Part shown: piece by piece, positions 22,532 through 44,350 of the stretch
Numbering within the stretch: the first letter of the stretch is position 1
Layout of the letters: every line of letters starts with the position of its first letter
DNA from: Trichostrongylus colubriformis
Taxonomy: Eukaryota; Nematoda; Chromadorea; Rhabditida; Trichostrongylidae
NCBI GenBank assembly: GCA_963978905.1
Contig: OZ022258.1
Location: 35,153,282-35,217,281 of the forward strand
Reading direction: 5' to 3'
DNA: 64,000 nucleotides
The notes under the pieces: model-generated
The model's input: the letters and a program-made list of their open reading frames with translations, nothing else
Told to the model about the DNA's origin: nothing
Database searches by the model: none
Translations under genes and position numbers: made by a program

Positions 22532-23186
22532 TCCTCTGGTCATGTTATGTTGGGAGTGCTCGCTTTCAGACTCAACAGCCCTTTAGTAGTGTATCAATGC
22601 CTTTCCTCACCGTTGTTTGTGCAATGAAAGATGAGTTCCTAAGCTGAATCATCACCGTTTAAACAACAGCATTACATTGTGCAGCACTGCGGTCGATGGA
22701 AAGATTGAAATATTAGAGGGACAGCAGGGTGTGGTCCCATAACGTTAGATTGGTAGACGGTCACAGCAAGGACGAGACCCCGCATTGCACTTTTCCGTGT
22801 TTGGCGGTTTAGGCGGTAGTGCTTAAACAAGCGTGTGCCATGCCACAGACCGTCCGTCCCTTTGAACCACTACCGTATAGTTATAGTAATCATGCCATAT
22901 TGACACCAATGGCCTCCTCTGCCGTCGGAAGTGGAAGGCATGACATAGAAGTATGTTGCGGACAAGCACTTCTGCCTGAAAATCGGTTTTTGTCTTTGTT
23001 AAATCTTTTCCGAAATGTTACGTTGGATCAAGTACTTGGAAGTAATAAAGAGGCGTTTGCTGGAACAACAAATAGAATGGTGAGTTGGAAAGACTGCAAT
23101 CTTAATGGTCACGAATTCCATGGCTTGTTACACAAAGTAATTCAATCCAATAATCGCTGTGTGATAACCGGTGCTGTCGAAAACAT

Positions 23187-24425
23187 TTGGAATTCGGACA
23201 TCAAAATACCCAGGGGCGAGAGTACCATACTGTGGAAGCCAGCAGAGGTCGCGAAGAGATGGGCAGTTACTTCGATGGGGTTCTGAACGAAAGTTCCCTC
23301 GCAAGAAAGACCACAGAAGTGACTACTGCTGGCCCCATTCTTCTCCAGGCAACGGTAAAAGTTCGCCTAACGCCAGGGAAAATGAAGGGAAGGCTGTAGG
23401 TCCAGAAGGGGTGCCAATAGAGAGATTAAAGGCACTCGAAGAGCACGGGGTAGAGTAGTTCACACGCTTCCTTAGCATGGGGTTGGCCATAGGAAAAATA
23501 CTGGATGATGATGGACCACTATCTTCACTACCATTTTTAAAGAGAGCGTGGACGCAATGGAGTCTTCCAGCTGCCGTTGCAAAAAAAAACGCTTATACCT
23601 TGAGGGTATACGGAACGGCTGTTTGGCTTGAGGTTCAGGGAGCTTGTCACCATCTTTCAGAAGCTGTTCGAGTTCATGCCGGACGATCCACCACGGATGC
23701 ATCTTCATCGTCAGGCAGGCGTATTGAGAAAAGCGGCGATCATGCTGCATAGCATTCCTCGATCTAAACAAGGTCCCAGTCTTACACTGGGTTGCAAGAA
23801 CTCCATGTACCGAAACATCTGATCGCCTTCATATAAGATGTGTACGATGGAACTAAAGCAGTCATACGCACCCCACAGGAGTATTTCGTTATGGGTACAC
23901 CAAGACCTTCCCGACCACCCTACGGCATGGTAAAAGGCCTTATAGAAGGATTGTGGAGGGAGAAGCAACGGAAAGTGTCGAGCACTTCTGATACTTGGAA
24001 AGTGATATAGCCACGGAGGGTACCATAGACCAGACCGTGAAAGCTACAATAAGCATGGCATGGCTGAAGTAGAGAGATTCCACAGAAAACCTCTGCGATT
24101 GACGGTACTACAGGATGTTGAGGGTAAGGTGTACCGATCGTTAGTAAGGCCGGCAATGCTCAATAGCAGCGAGTGCTGTGGCTAAGTTAGTATGGACAAG
24201 TGCTGAGAATGTCAGCAGGCCACCCTATCGGGAAGCTATAGAGCTCGAGGTAGCCGGAAAGCGACAGCAGATCCCCGGAGTAAGGTGAAGGGACGTTATC
24301 ATGACCGACATCACAGAAGTGAGAGCACCACGGAAGATGCTTCGGATAGAATAAAGTTGTGGCAGAACAGAACAGCGTACCCGGAGGACGGTGCAGGACT
24401 AATATGCCTTTGATGATTTGAGAGC
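23187..24425 (+). pseudogene. Non-LTR reverse transcriptase remnant (RTE/I-like)
   Basis: Pieces on the plus strand in several frames: YFDGVLNESS (near 23265), AGPILLQATVK, KAVGPEGVPIERLKALEEHG (23390-23450), then after a scrambled stretch VEHF.YLESDIATEGTIDQT (23975-24040), ATISMAWLK, VEGKVYRSLVRPAML (24120-24165), and a tail like LEVAGKR, RDVIMTDITEVR, TEDASDRIK (24245-24350). The order is that of the middle and C-terminal parts of a LINE RT with the usual GKAxGPDGxP and RYLGS motifs. Many stops; YADD is not seen. Dead. Confidence 0.6.
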
Positions 24426-24890
24426 ACAGAGTATCCTGGTGAGGTCCCGCCTTTCTTGCTACTCGTCACACCATACTGTTGACACGCGACAACATCACTG
24501 TCCTCTCTGCTGCACCCCTCGAACAGCTCTTTTTTTCAACTCCTTCTCCTTACCATCATTTTCTCTTGAGCGTGCTTTAATATGAAATGCCAGCCAGGTG
24601 GCTCTAATCAGTTACAGCCGGGTTTATGAAGCAGTATAACGAGCGGAGGACGAGTAACGCCCTCCCAGTGACTTTGTAAACCTGAACGATAAACCTGACT
24701 GCTCACTGTTCATTCCCTACCAGTAATTAATATGAGTTGGCACTATCACACCGCAGTTGCCAACATCGACAGCAATTATGGTCCCAAGAAGGTTTCCTTT
24801 CCATACGCTGCTCCTGACGGAACATGAATGATGTCAGGTTTCTGATATGTTTTCTGACGCCGTCCTTCTCACGAACGCCGTTTAAAGGCA
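24426..24890. other. Intergenic, nothing recognised
   Basis: No conserved frame or repeat could be assigned here. Confidence 0.4.
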
Positions 24891-25341
24891 GTGTTTGGGA
24901 AAATTCGGCAAAAAGTAAAAGAAGTAGTGAATGTGAAAGTCGAGATGCCTAGTAGCAGGATAGTGACGAAAAAACGGATGAGAATGGCCAAAAACCCGAG
25001 AAATAGGACCCCTCTACCGTTGATCCTCGATGTAGAGCATTACCGTGAAGAGGCGGGTGGTCCGGACGAGTGTTCCATTGGCGTGTTGCCATGTTGTAAA
25101 CACGAAGAGATGTTCGAGAATGAGTAAGCATCCCTTTCCTGGAGTGCGCTTCACTCCAAAACTGAGGAAGCGGGCCGCGATACCTTCTATTCCCACCCCA
25201 GCCAATCAGTCGCTAGGAGGCGGACCGAGCACACTAAGGCGGCTCGAGCAGAAAAGGCCGCCTCTGCCACAGCTCGGGGGCGCGCCCTTCGTGGGGGATT
25301 TCGCCGCAAATAGGCTTTCCAAACCCGTAGTTTCCGAGTGA
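24891..25341 (+). CDS. Two overlapping open frames, unrecognised
   Basis: The first frame (24891-25127) is basic (MFGKIRQKVKEVV, KKRMRMAKNPRNR). The second (25045-25341) ends with a proline/arginine-rich tail, KRAAIPSIPTPANQSLGGGP and on to FAANRLSKPVVSE. The GC-rich part 25130-25340 has coding-like character in more than one frame. It could be an exon of a nuclear or disordered protein or the ORF1 of the neighbouring LINE remnant; neither is shown. Confidence 0.2.
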
Positions 25342-28300
25342 TTGACTCCTCTTAGTGATGCTCATCATCCACATTACCCCTAACACTGTCTTTAAATTAT
25401 TCGATATGTGCTCATGAATATTGGCTCGATCAAATAGAAGTGAAGTTATGGTGTCGGAGCTTGATCAAACACAAAGATAATACCTTCACAACCCGAGCTA
25501 TTTAATGAGATGACATGATCGCCGTCATGTCTCTACTGCTCCATCGTCTAAGCCCGGTCACAGGGGAGGCTGGGAGGCTCATAGCTAGCTACGCAGTTAG
25601 CGCCTTTCGTCCTTGATATGAGTCAGGGACATTGAGCACGGACGAGTAGCCCACAAATCGATCTGATAGGGCCAGGAAAACATCTGGCCGTGTATTTATA
25701 TGAAAGCTGTCTGTAGCTGGTGTAGTGGAAAGTAGATTTGCTCTGCAGGGTCATCCACCACACGGTGGTTGATGTATCGCAACACATCCTTTTGGAAGAA
25801 GACACGCAGACCTGCTCATCGTTTACAATCTGCAAGTCATCGAATAATACAGATAACGTGCATTACCCATAGCATTCTCCATAAAAGATGAAGCATGACG
25901 CATCTCAAAAGGGACTGATCAACATTTCATCAAAACGCATAATATTTTTGCTTCCATACATGGACAAGAGGACTATCTAAATTCACAAATTCTCAAGGAA
26001 GCGATAATATGGAAAAAATTGCGGAATTTTGTTGAAAGTGAGAATCATGACGGGTGCAGTAAAAAATATAAATGCAACTTTTCGTAAATCCATCGGTTAC
26101 GATGCGATGGGAGGCTCCTTTGGTTGACCGGATTTCATCCAGAATTTGATCCCCAGTGGAAGCGACTCACTTGGCACCGCACCAGGTATTAATATTGAGT
26201 GGTCAATTAATCATATTTTCTCAGATCACATTAGCTATAGGCCAGAAACACATGGTTCAAAACCTGTCAACTGAAATTAGTTGATGGTTCCAGTTAACCA
26301 CGGGTGGCAGGCACTAAATCTGGTTTGTTTCTTGATGTTATGTCTTGGAGGACCAGAACGAGCGGGCTGTTGTGCTATTCTTTTCCAAACGTACCTGATG
26401 AAAATTTGCTCATGCTGTTATGCAGCATCTTCCTAGGGTTTTGATATTTCTTAAACGGAGAATTGTGGAAAGTGATGATCAGCGAGATGTTACGGCCAAA
26501 CAAACGACTTTGGTCTTTGGCGTTTGATGGTCAATGCACCCATTTCGCCGCCCGTCTTGTTCGTGATTTAACGGGCATTTCTAGCGAGTCACTCGTGTAT
26601 CTCGTGGCTTTCTTTTTTGCTGAACATCTCAGCAACAGCCTCTCTCGCAGTGTTGTTCTCAATGACCGATCCCGCTTCTCTTCCGTCATGGAGTTCCATT
26701 ACTGATGCAAAATTTCCTTCTAGAAGTTCTTGCAAGTTTGAAAAAATATAGAAATTCTCATCTTGAGACTGTTCAAGCTGAATCAAGGAAAATAATGTTG
26801 TTGTCTGCAGTAATCACTTCTCGCTGGCCTTGAATGCTCTAGCTTAGTTGTACTCACTTCTTGGCTAAGCGCTGGCTTTAACTCCATCCTAAGATCTGCT
26901 CAGATCCTTCCGATTTCTCAAGTTATTCGGGAATAGCTTCCTAACATGAGCTTTTCAGATCTGAAAACGACCTGATAATGTTCCTGAATACTTCATTTGG
27001 ATTAATATACGTTTTCAGGATTTCTCTTTCAATGCTTATAAGGATGCGTGGCGAGGGGCGCCGTATTAGACCAATATTACATACCACCGCCACCACAGAA
27101 GTCAGCTAGTAGTATGGTGTGGTGACGATACGTGCAAGTGATTGTGAGCCGGAGGTGTGGGCTCTACTAAGCCAAGTAAAGGAAAAAGCAACGGCGTGGA
27201 AACCATGTCTTCACCATGTTTGGAAGTGGACGAAGTATTCATGACGAGAAGGGGGTGATCATTCTGCTCAGCTTTTAATTACATATGAGGTGCACAAAGA
27301 AAATTACAGTACGTCAATGTATCTCTATTACTTCCATGTCATGATAAGCGCTACAGGCTTATTAGACCAGTGCCCGAGTGATTTAATGACCATTAAGTGG
27401 CTCGCTGTACCCCCATGTAGTGGACTGTATTGGAAGTTCCATCATCGCTAGAGCATTTAAAAGCCAATCCGCCCGTTAACGCCTCCCGTGGGACATGAAA
27501 CGAGTTGTAATATTTCGATCAAAATAATTCAATGTCAGATGAACCATAAAGCTTAGACGGGCTCTGAATCCACAAGTACCGTGATCAACGAAGTAATCCT
27601 AGAATCGCAATAAAATTTCGTTGAAGTCGTTTCCAGCAGATGCGGATAATAAAGCGTATGAAATGGTTCAATGCATTTTTCTCTGTTTTCGTTGCCAGCT
27701 GCAATGCAATCGATGTAGTTGGGGATGGGCGCAGCATTTTTCCTGGCGTTTTCTGCATATAAGTTACTCCGCGGAAAAATCGCCACACAATTTCAATTCT
27801 TCGAAACGGTTTTACGGATGTGATATTGAGCTGTTGTTGTTCAAAACCTATGTGAGTTCGTTGTATCATCGCGAGCTATGGCCGCTTGGCAAGTGAGCGA
27901 ATCGATTCCGCCCATTCGTCGACCTTCGTTCGCATTTCTAGGCCTCGGACACTCACCACGAACGTGCACTTTTTCAGTTGATGCTAATATCCAGATTCAC
28001 GAAAAATTTCCGAATCTCATTTTTCTCTTTCATATATGAAGTGCATAACTGCAGATCTACCTACTGCCGATCAGCGCGTAATCAATTCTTTTGTAATTGT
28101 AACTGCTTTTGTACAATCAGATTTGTGGCATCCCACATCACTTTGCCATCACGGTGTTACGCGAAAGATTTGCTCTTTCAGTTTCCCCACCCCCGATTAT
28201 TGACAGACCCATCAACAGTTTACAGACTAGCCTGTGTGCACCTCTTGTTATGTTTGCCCAATAACCAGGTAGCCTTTGAGGTTTTCCATTTCATCTGACA

Positions 28301-28590
28301 AGATACCCGCCCGTATGGGCGTAAGCCGGTTGCACTTATAAGGTCGTTGGGCAGAGTCAACTTCTGCTGCAGGCCATCTATCTTCAATCCGATCCATTCC
28401 TGTGATGTCTCTTTGCCCTATTTCCCTTTGCTCACCGATAGTCAAAGTGCACTTTGCGACTTCTTATCGGTTGTTACACTTTGCCTACACTCTCTGTGCC
28501 GAGATCAGTGTTCTCTTCATCACTACAGTTGATTCGCTTTGGCGCTCTAACCCAGATCAATCATACCCGTTGATCGAGCCATTGGGTAAC
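25342..28590. other. Upstream region of pygl-1, no gene recognised
   Basis: Short open frames occur on both strands but none has a recognisable domain or consistent splice context. The proximal part must hold the promoter of the glycogen phosphorylase gene (inference). No TATA or other specific element is identifiable. Confidence 0.4.
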
Positions 28591-28599
28591 GATTTGCAG
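28591..28599 (+). promoter_or_regulatory. Candidate trans-splice acceptor of pygl-1
   Basis: GATTTGCAG ends at 28599, six bases before the ATG at 28606. It fits a nematode spliced-leader acceptor and would give a 5' UTR of only GGCAAG. This supports the choice of ATG 28606, because the upstream in-frame codons show no similarity to the family. Confidence 0.5.
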
Positions 28600-28605
28600 G
28601 GCAAG

Positions 28606-38679
<10,074 letters not shown>

Positions 38680-39397
38680 GTTTATCGCTCATCATTTTTG
38701 TTCTCTCACATTATAATTTCAAGCTTGTCTTCACCTTTCTGTATAGTAGTTAATAATTTTACAAACTTGCATTTTGCATTTGATAAGAGTAATCTATATT
38801 CGGGGCCTTCGATGTCTCATCCATGACAACTAAAACGAATTGAGACATTGATTAAATGTGTTGAAATACTGTTATAGTGATCTTCTAATATGACGTGTGT
38901 CTTACAATATTCAAGCTGATTCCATATTGCGCGTGCAGAGTACGTTTTAGATTCTACTTTGTTGATTGTAGATAAATGTGTGATAGGATGTGTCGCAATG
39001 GTTCTCATCAAGGACATTTTACACTTTGCTTTTGATTAGAAATTCTCTAGCCGGTGATAAAATAGCATGGCAGTCATAATGAGACCCTGAAATGCCGCAT
39101 ATACGAGTTTTCAGTGAAGTGCCATCAAACTTGCATTCAGGGAATTAGAAAATCTTTTTGAGGGTTTCACTTTGCTTCTGGTCAGTAGTGCTGGAGAGCA
39201 TACAGGGCAAAGCGCAAGGTGGGCATATATGGATACGCGACGAACCGTCGGCTGCCCATTGTTGTAAGCCTCCCAGTCCTCAGTTGTTCAGTCTGCGTGA
39301 GGAAGTGATTTTCTCTCACAGAAACTAGTCTTAACGACGGCTAGTACTTTTTAAGTTCATCCTCTTGGTACCTAGAGCTGAATGTAGACTGGTCTGA
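38680..39397. other. 3' flank of pygl-1, nothing else recognised
   Basis: Holds the 3' UTR of the phosphorylase gene; no canonical AATAAA is obvious close to the stop. No other gene is seen. Confidence 0.4.
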
Positions 39398-40448
39398 CAA
39401 GGGAAGGACCCCAGGTCGGAGTGGCCATTCGAGATATGATCCGACGTATTTTCGGACGCTGATCTCGAATCTGTATTCGAAATTTGCAGAACAGTTCTCT
39501 GAGCGGAGTTATGGAGGTCTCTTTGAAAAAACAGTACTATTATATGGTGGGTTTGAAAGCCCATAGCACGCGAGCCACACGTTCTTGCGCAAAACCAGAG
39601 CGATTTTCGTGTTCAGGGAGTCAAATTACCTCAAGGTACAAGTTTTTAGCCAATCCGAGAATTTTACCAAATTTCGGAAAAATTTACGGGCTATAAGGGT
39701 GGCAGCCCATTGAACAAAGGAGAAGTCGTTGACCCTTGCCTGGGATATGCTCCTACTTGTCACTTGTTTCGTACATTTCGTGTGATGAGCAAGGGCAAAA
39801 GGTATGTATAGGCTGTCTTGTTCAGGTTGCGGGACTTTTTGTAGAAGAGAATGCAAAAACTACCACTTTATCCCCTGGTCAACCACAATTTTCCGAAGTT
39901 GGAGCAAAAACTTTGGTCCAACGGTCCAAAAAAAATCGGCTGAAAATTTGCACAGAGGGGTAATTAGATCCTGTGCACGATCATCATAATCTTTTTACGC
40001 AAGTTTGAAGCCGTCACCCACGGTGACGGCGTCAAATTCACGCAACCCTTTGCCCCGCAGACGACGGCGTCTATGGATAATGTGCAGCGTTTGCTACTAT
40101 CACCATACTGTAGTGTGATTGGGTCAAGAATTTAGCAAACGCTGCACATTATCTATGGACGCCGTCGTCTGCGGCGTGCAAAGGGTTGCATGAGTTTGAC
40201 GCCGTCGCCGCCGGTGACGGCATCGGTGCGCAAAGTATGAGAGCGGCTTCAGCAACGGCGGTGCTGATAACATCGCCCATGAGATCCAACGTGTAGCCGT
40301 TCATTCAAAAAAAAAACCTCCATAACTCCGCTCAGAGAAACGTTCCGCAAATTTCAAATACAGATTAGAGATCAGCGTGCGAAATTACGTCTGACCATAT
40401 GTATCCCATTCTGAATGGCCACTTCGACCTGGGGCCCTTCCCTTGTGA
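39395..40448. mobile_element. Tc5-like non-autonomous element with TGA target duplication
   Basis: The element 39398-40445 begins CAAGGGAAGGACCCCAGGTC and ends GACCTGGGGCCCTTCCCTTG. Terminal inverted repeats of about 135 bp (39398-39530, 40303-40445) share GGCCATTC, CTGATCTCGAATCTG, CTGAGCGGAGTTATGGAGGT. It is flanked by TGA on both sides. TNA target duplications and CAAGGGAAGG-type ends are features of Tc4/Tc5 elements. No transposase is inside; a nested palindrome occupies 40009-40221. Related fragments lie at 2190-2710, 10620-10803 and 13690-13870. Confidence 0.8.
40009..40221. mobile_element. Palindromic MITE, CACTGTAGTGTG-loop family, copy 2
   Basis: Arms of about 87 bp (40009-40096 and 40134-40221) share AGACGACGGCGTC, ATAATGTGCAGCGTTTGCT and GCCGTCACC..GGTGACGGC. 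The loop of about 37 bp contains ACTGTAGTGTGATTGGGTCA, as in the element at 19100-19490. It lies inside the Tc5-like MITE; the nested order implies later insertion (inference). Confidence 0.75.
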
Positions 40449-41688
40449 GTATAAAGACAACCACGACATCTGTTTTTTGGTCCTCACCGAGTATAGGGTT
40501 TAGCTCGAATAGGATAGGCTTCATACCCTACCGAAAAGCGACGACAATGGCCCTGTTGTCTAGAGGGGATGAGCGGACTGAAGCACTGGGGTCTCATCGC
40601 GCAGAAGCTAGCGCATCCCGGGATGTCCTGTACCGTGACGGCATCAGGCCCAAAATCATTTCCAGTCAGCACATATCTGCTCTTCATGCATTATGAGCGG
40701 TAGTTCCATCTCCGCCCTCCGTCGTTCATTCCTCACTGTCTGTTCCGGGCGCACAAGTCATCCAGCGCACTCGCAGTCGACTTAACATCCACACGTGCAC
40801 TACTGCTCCCCCAAGCAGCTCCTGGTGCGCACTCACCCTCAACCATCGTGGATCGCACTCGCAAAGATGTGAACGAAGAAAGCGGGAACCTCCGTCCTCT
40901 GCTGGAGTGCGACCGGACGTAGCAAATGCCCCCGGCTGATAGCCACGCACGACGCAAGTGTTGGTGAGCTCTCAGCGTCTCTTTGTGATCGATCCCGTGA
41001 TCTTTCGAATTAAATACTCTCCCCATTTGATGAGTAGGCAAAATGGTAGAAGAAAATTCAGAACGGTACCGAATTCCCATCGTATCAAATACTTCAGACC
41101 GTAGAGTCGTTGTGACACACTCCTTGGTATATTCTTCGCACCCTTTTGAGTTGTGTCTGTTGTAAGAACCCAGCCATAGCTCGCGATCCCTTGCAATCTA
41201 TTCGCGGTTCGGGTTGGGTTGGGTAATATCGACGTTCCCAGAACATGATTCACTCGACGGCCTCAATATTGGTGCGAATGCAGTTGGGCGGGGGGGGGGG
41301 GGGGGTTACCACTGAGCACGGCGTTCGGCGCTAATTTGCCTAGATATGTAGCCCAAGTTAGGCCTAGTCTGAGGGGAGCTCTTGCTCCTTTGAAGAAGGG
41401 ATTAGGTAAAAATATACACTCGGATGACCATAAAACGGTTTCGAGTGAGAAATAGAAAGAATGTAGCAACAGAAACGAAAATCCAATTGAGAATGACGTA
41501 TAAAAAGAGTGAGTCCGCAATGACTCTGCAATCTGATGCAGCTAATTCGACGGCAAGTATACGATGGGAATTTGGTACCGTCCTGAATTTTCATTTCTGC
41601 CCGAGTGCTGTTTCAGTACCTTCTATTCGTGTGGTGTACGAGTATACAACTTTCTTTATGGCTCATACATGCTATCCCGTTTTAACGG
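40449..41688. other. Repeat-rich, no gene; inverted pair and poly-G
   Basis: About 45 bp around 41047-41090 recur inverted at 41558-41600 (TACGATGGGAATTTGGTACC versus GGTACCGAATTCCCATCGTA), marking a possible decayed element of about 550 bp. A run of about 18 G lies near 41287-41306. Open frames on both strands are unrecognised. Confidence 0.5.
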
Positions 41689-42834
41689 AGGTGGTGTTCT
41701 GACAGGTGGCGCACACCCCGCTCTCATGGTGCGGGGATCAAATCCCGCATTAACGCCCGCCCGGGACAACCAAGCCTTCCATCCCTCCGAGGTCGGCAAA
41801 TTGGTACCAGACCCGTCTGGGAGGATAATAGCACTGACTTGTACATCGGCTGGCTACCGCAAGTCATTGTATAGGCCACACTACATTCACCAGCCACACG
41901 ATTCTGAATGGAACTAAAATGTGCGGTGCACCCAGATAGGGATGTGTACAAAGTGATACGAATGGAAATTTTCGCACATATGGTGCGGAGAAACAATTAC
42001 GAGGTGCGAGAATCAAGGGGTCATCTGTAGCCCAAAACCTGCATTAACAGCAAGCAAGGTCAAGAAACCAAGGAATAAACTGACTAGAAAAGGAAGTATC
42101 AAAATAGAAGAAGGGATCGAATGATTTCAGTTATAAGCTTTAATGTGAATAATAACGTTGATTTGATAATTATACCTTATTTGATATATCAAACACGGAA
42201 ATGGATATGACCTTAAAATTTCAAAATTCATGAATACAGCATTCACAATATTGATTTCAAAAATTTAAAGTATGAAACAAAGAGGTTAAGAAATTGGTCC
42301 GTTAATTAAGGTAGGCATGGTATTCGTCAAAGCCATATAACAGTGTCATAATTAACAAGGACGACGAAGTTGTAGCTACTGCTCATCGAGGTGATAGATA
42401 GACCTCCGACTTGTGCAGTGTGAGTAAATTTGATGGGATCTACTTTTTTTAAAACTACACTGATGATCAACTCTCCTTTCATTGACCAAAAATCGTCATT
42501 TATAGATATTCACTGTACCGCTAGCTAGTGCAAACCAGTCAAGGGACTCTTTGACAGACCACCTCAGCGTCTCCAAAATCCTAGAAACAGGTAGACCGTT
42601 GAGGATCCCGGACAAATTTCTTTCCTCCTCTACAAACACCACTTCCCAACTCAGAACCAAAAATACGCATAAGAAATATGAAAAGGAGAAGAAATGCACT
42701 TCCCCCCTCCCTTCCAAGAAAAATCTCGCTGTGGATGGGATGCGTAATGCTTATCCATTCGATAAACATGCTATTTTCCAGCAAAATGCCGCGGGAGAAA
42801 CTCATAGACTCGCCTAAAATAAGAGGAAAGGTAG

Positions 42835-43329
42835 ATAAGAACGGCATCAAGGGTCAACAGTGTAGTCAAGAACTCAAAGCTCCCAATACGATTAATATTC
42901 CGTCCTCCGCCCAATCTCAAACGTATACTCACATATTCAAGGGTTTACGAGGATAGATGTGGAAGAGAGGGATGCAGTTATTGTGATAACCATAAAATAT
43001 GCCAGCTCCGGGGAACGGTATATCTAATAGAATGCCAAGGATGTGGGCAAAAGTACGTTGGAGAAACTAAGAGACCGCTCTACAAACGCATTGATGAACA
43101 CCGCAGAGCATTAGCAAACCCATCATCTTATCCCAATAGCAGTTTCTCCAATCATCGTACAAAGGTACATGCCCATGAAACACCCCCCACAATTGGTATT
43201 AAAGTACTGCACCGCTCAATAGACAATCCTGTAGAAAGAAAAATTCTTGAGGCCCTTGAAATAAAGCGGTTATCACCAGAAATAAATAGTAAGGACGAAC
43301 TACGTGACATTCTTCATATCTTCACTTGA
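42835..43329 (+). pseudogene. Penelope-like GIY-YIG endonuclease fragment
   Basis: An open frame of 164 codons, with no clear start, ends at TGA 43329. It has the Cys-rich linker CGREGCSYCDNHKICQLRG, the GIY-like GTVYLIECQGCGQKYVGET (YVG for YIG), the conserved Arg region KRPLYKRIDEHRRAL, and a late Glu in KILEALEIKRLSPEIN. This layout matches the C-terminal endonuclease of EN-positive Penelope-like retroelements. The RT that should precede it is absent; upstream frames (42551-42940) are unrelated. The nuclease reading frame itself is intact. Confidence 0.8.
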
Positions 43330-43533
43330 TCACAGTAATCATTTTTGATTACTGCATGATCTCTCTCATATCTACTGTCGTAACTTCCTCACTATTTAAG
43401 GGTGCGACCGGGTGGGTTTATCATTTCCTGCACCATTCGTCTCTGGCAGGGTGGGTCACGCCAAAAATATTTTTGGGACGGGGCCGTAAGCAATTATATC
43501 ATATATAATTAGCTAATCACCACAGTTTCAGGC

Positions 43534-43575
43534 CTGAAGAAGGCGTTATACGCCGAAATATTGCAAAAATATTTT
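43534..43575 (+). ncRNA. Hammerhead-ribozyme-like core motif
   Basis: CTGAAGA (43534-43540), a stem-II hairpin GGCG-TTATA-CGCC (42-54), then GAAA (43555-43558) and a possible stem III (ATATT..AATAT). This is the conserved CUGANGA/GAAA core of hammerhead ribozymes, which are known in Penelope-like elements. I could not find a convincing stem I, so activity is doubtful. Confidence 0.45.
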
Positions 43576-44350
43576 CAAGACTTTCGAGACTTTTGAGGGG
43601 TCTTTTGAGTCTTTTGAATAAATATTTTGGAGTCGCAACTGTTTTTCAAACATTCAGAGAACCATGAGACTCCGGAACAGCACAATATTAAAGGAAAGGT
43701 ATCTGTTCAACCCGACCAACCTCTTGGGATCTTTCGTGCTCAGTGAAAAATATCCTTCTTTCTTCTTGTTTACCTGGAGCGATCTCCGTTTGGGTCACTT
43801 AGGTTAGATTTCATAGTTTTTTTCATTCACTATTCTCCTTTTTGTGTCGCTTCATTTTCAAGATATTCTTATCAAGCTTTTTTTTTTAAATATATCGCTG
43901 CTCTGTAAAAAAATCCGTAGCGTGTGTTGCAAGAATTTCAGCAACGCTAATAGTTTGTTTAAAAAATGATATGCCTTTTTCGAAGAAGTGAATTTCGTAA
44001 ATATCTCTGATGTAAGTATATTCGCGTTTTTTACTTCGTGCATTTCCGGGTAATAAATATAAAATACTATACTACATAATGTATAAAAATAAAATACTAT
44101 ACTAAATACTACTATATATATAATAAAATAAAGTTAGTATACTTCTCTTTCTAGCCAGTTAATTCCTTAACTATTTGACCCTACCTGCTGTTAGTGCAAG
44201 TTTTGGGCAACAGATGACTCCTTGATTCTTGCACCTCGTAATTGTTTTCTCGCACCATAGGTGCGGAAGGTTCTCACCATATGAAAACTTTCATTCGTAC
44301 CACTTTGTACCCACCCCCCAGAAAGGGATTGATTGAGGCCGAAAACTTTG

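Larger units (their letters stand above)
41944..44316. mobile_element. Element with inverted ends and Penelope-type GIY-YIG nuclease
   Basis: Inverted terminal repeats of about 165 bp: left 41944-42105, right about 44150-44312, sharing GTACAAAGTGRTACGAATG, CACAYATGGTGCG, ACAATTACGAGGTGC, AAGAATCAAGG and TCATCTGT. The flanking SINE text CCCAGATAGGGAT (41931-41943) and CCCAGAAAGGGAT (44317-44329) gives a 13-bp target duplication with one mismatch. Inside are a GIY-YIG endonuclease frame and a hammerhead-like motif. Penelope-like elements can have inverted LTR-like ends and target duplications of this size; no RT is present, so this copy is partial. Confidence 0.7.
41689..44350 (+). mobile_element. 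tRNA-like SINE, copy 3, split by an insertion
   Basis: The SINE 5' part is 41689-41943 (GGTGGCGCACACCCCGCTCT, B-box-like GGATCAAATCC, then TTGGTACCAGACCCGTCTGG). The 3' end of the same SINE, AGAAAGGGATTGATTGAGGC and CGAAAACTTTG, resumes at 44317-44350. The gap is the 2.37-kb element 41944-44316. This copy has the best-preserved pol III B box of the three. Confidence 0.8.

Noticed and set aside
41564..41917. 117-codon frame as a gene
   Set aside because: Its second half is simply the SINE read through; the same peptide text appears at 17033-17353 in another SINE copy.
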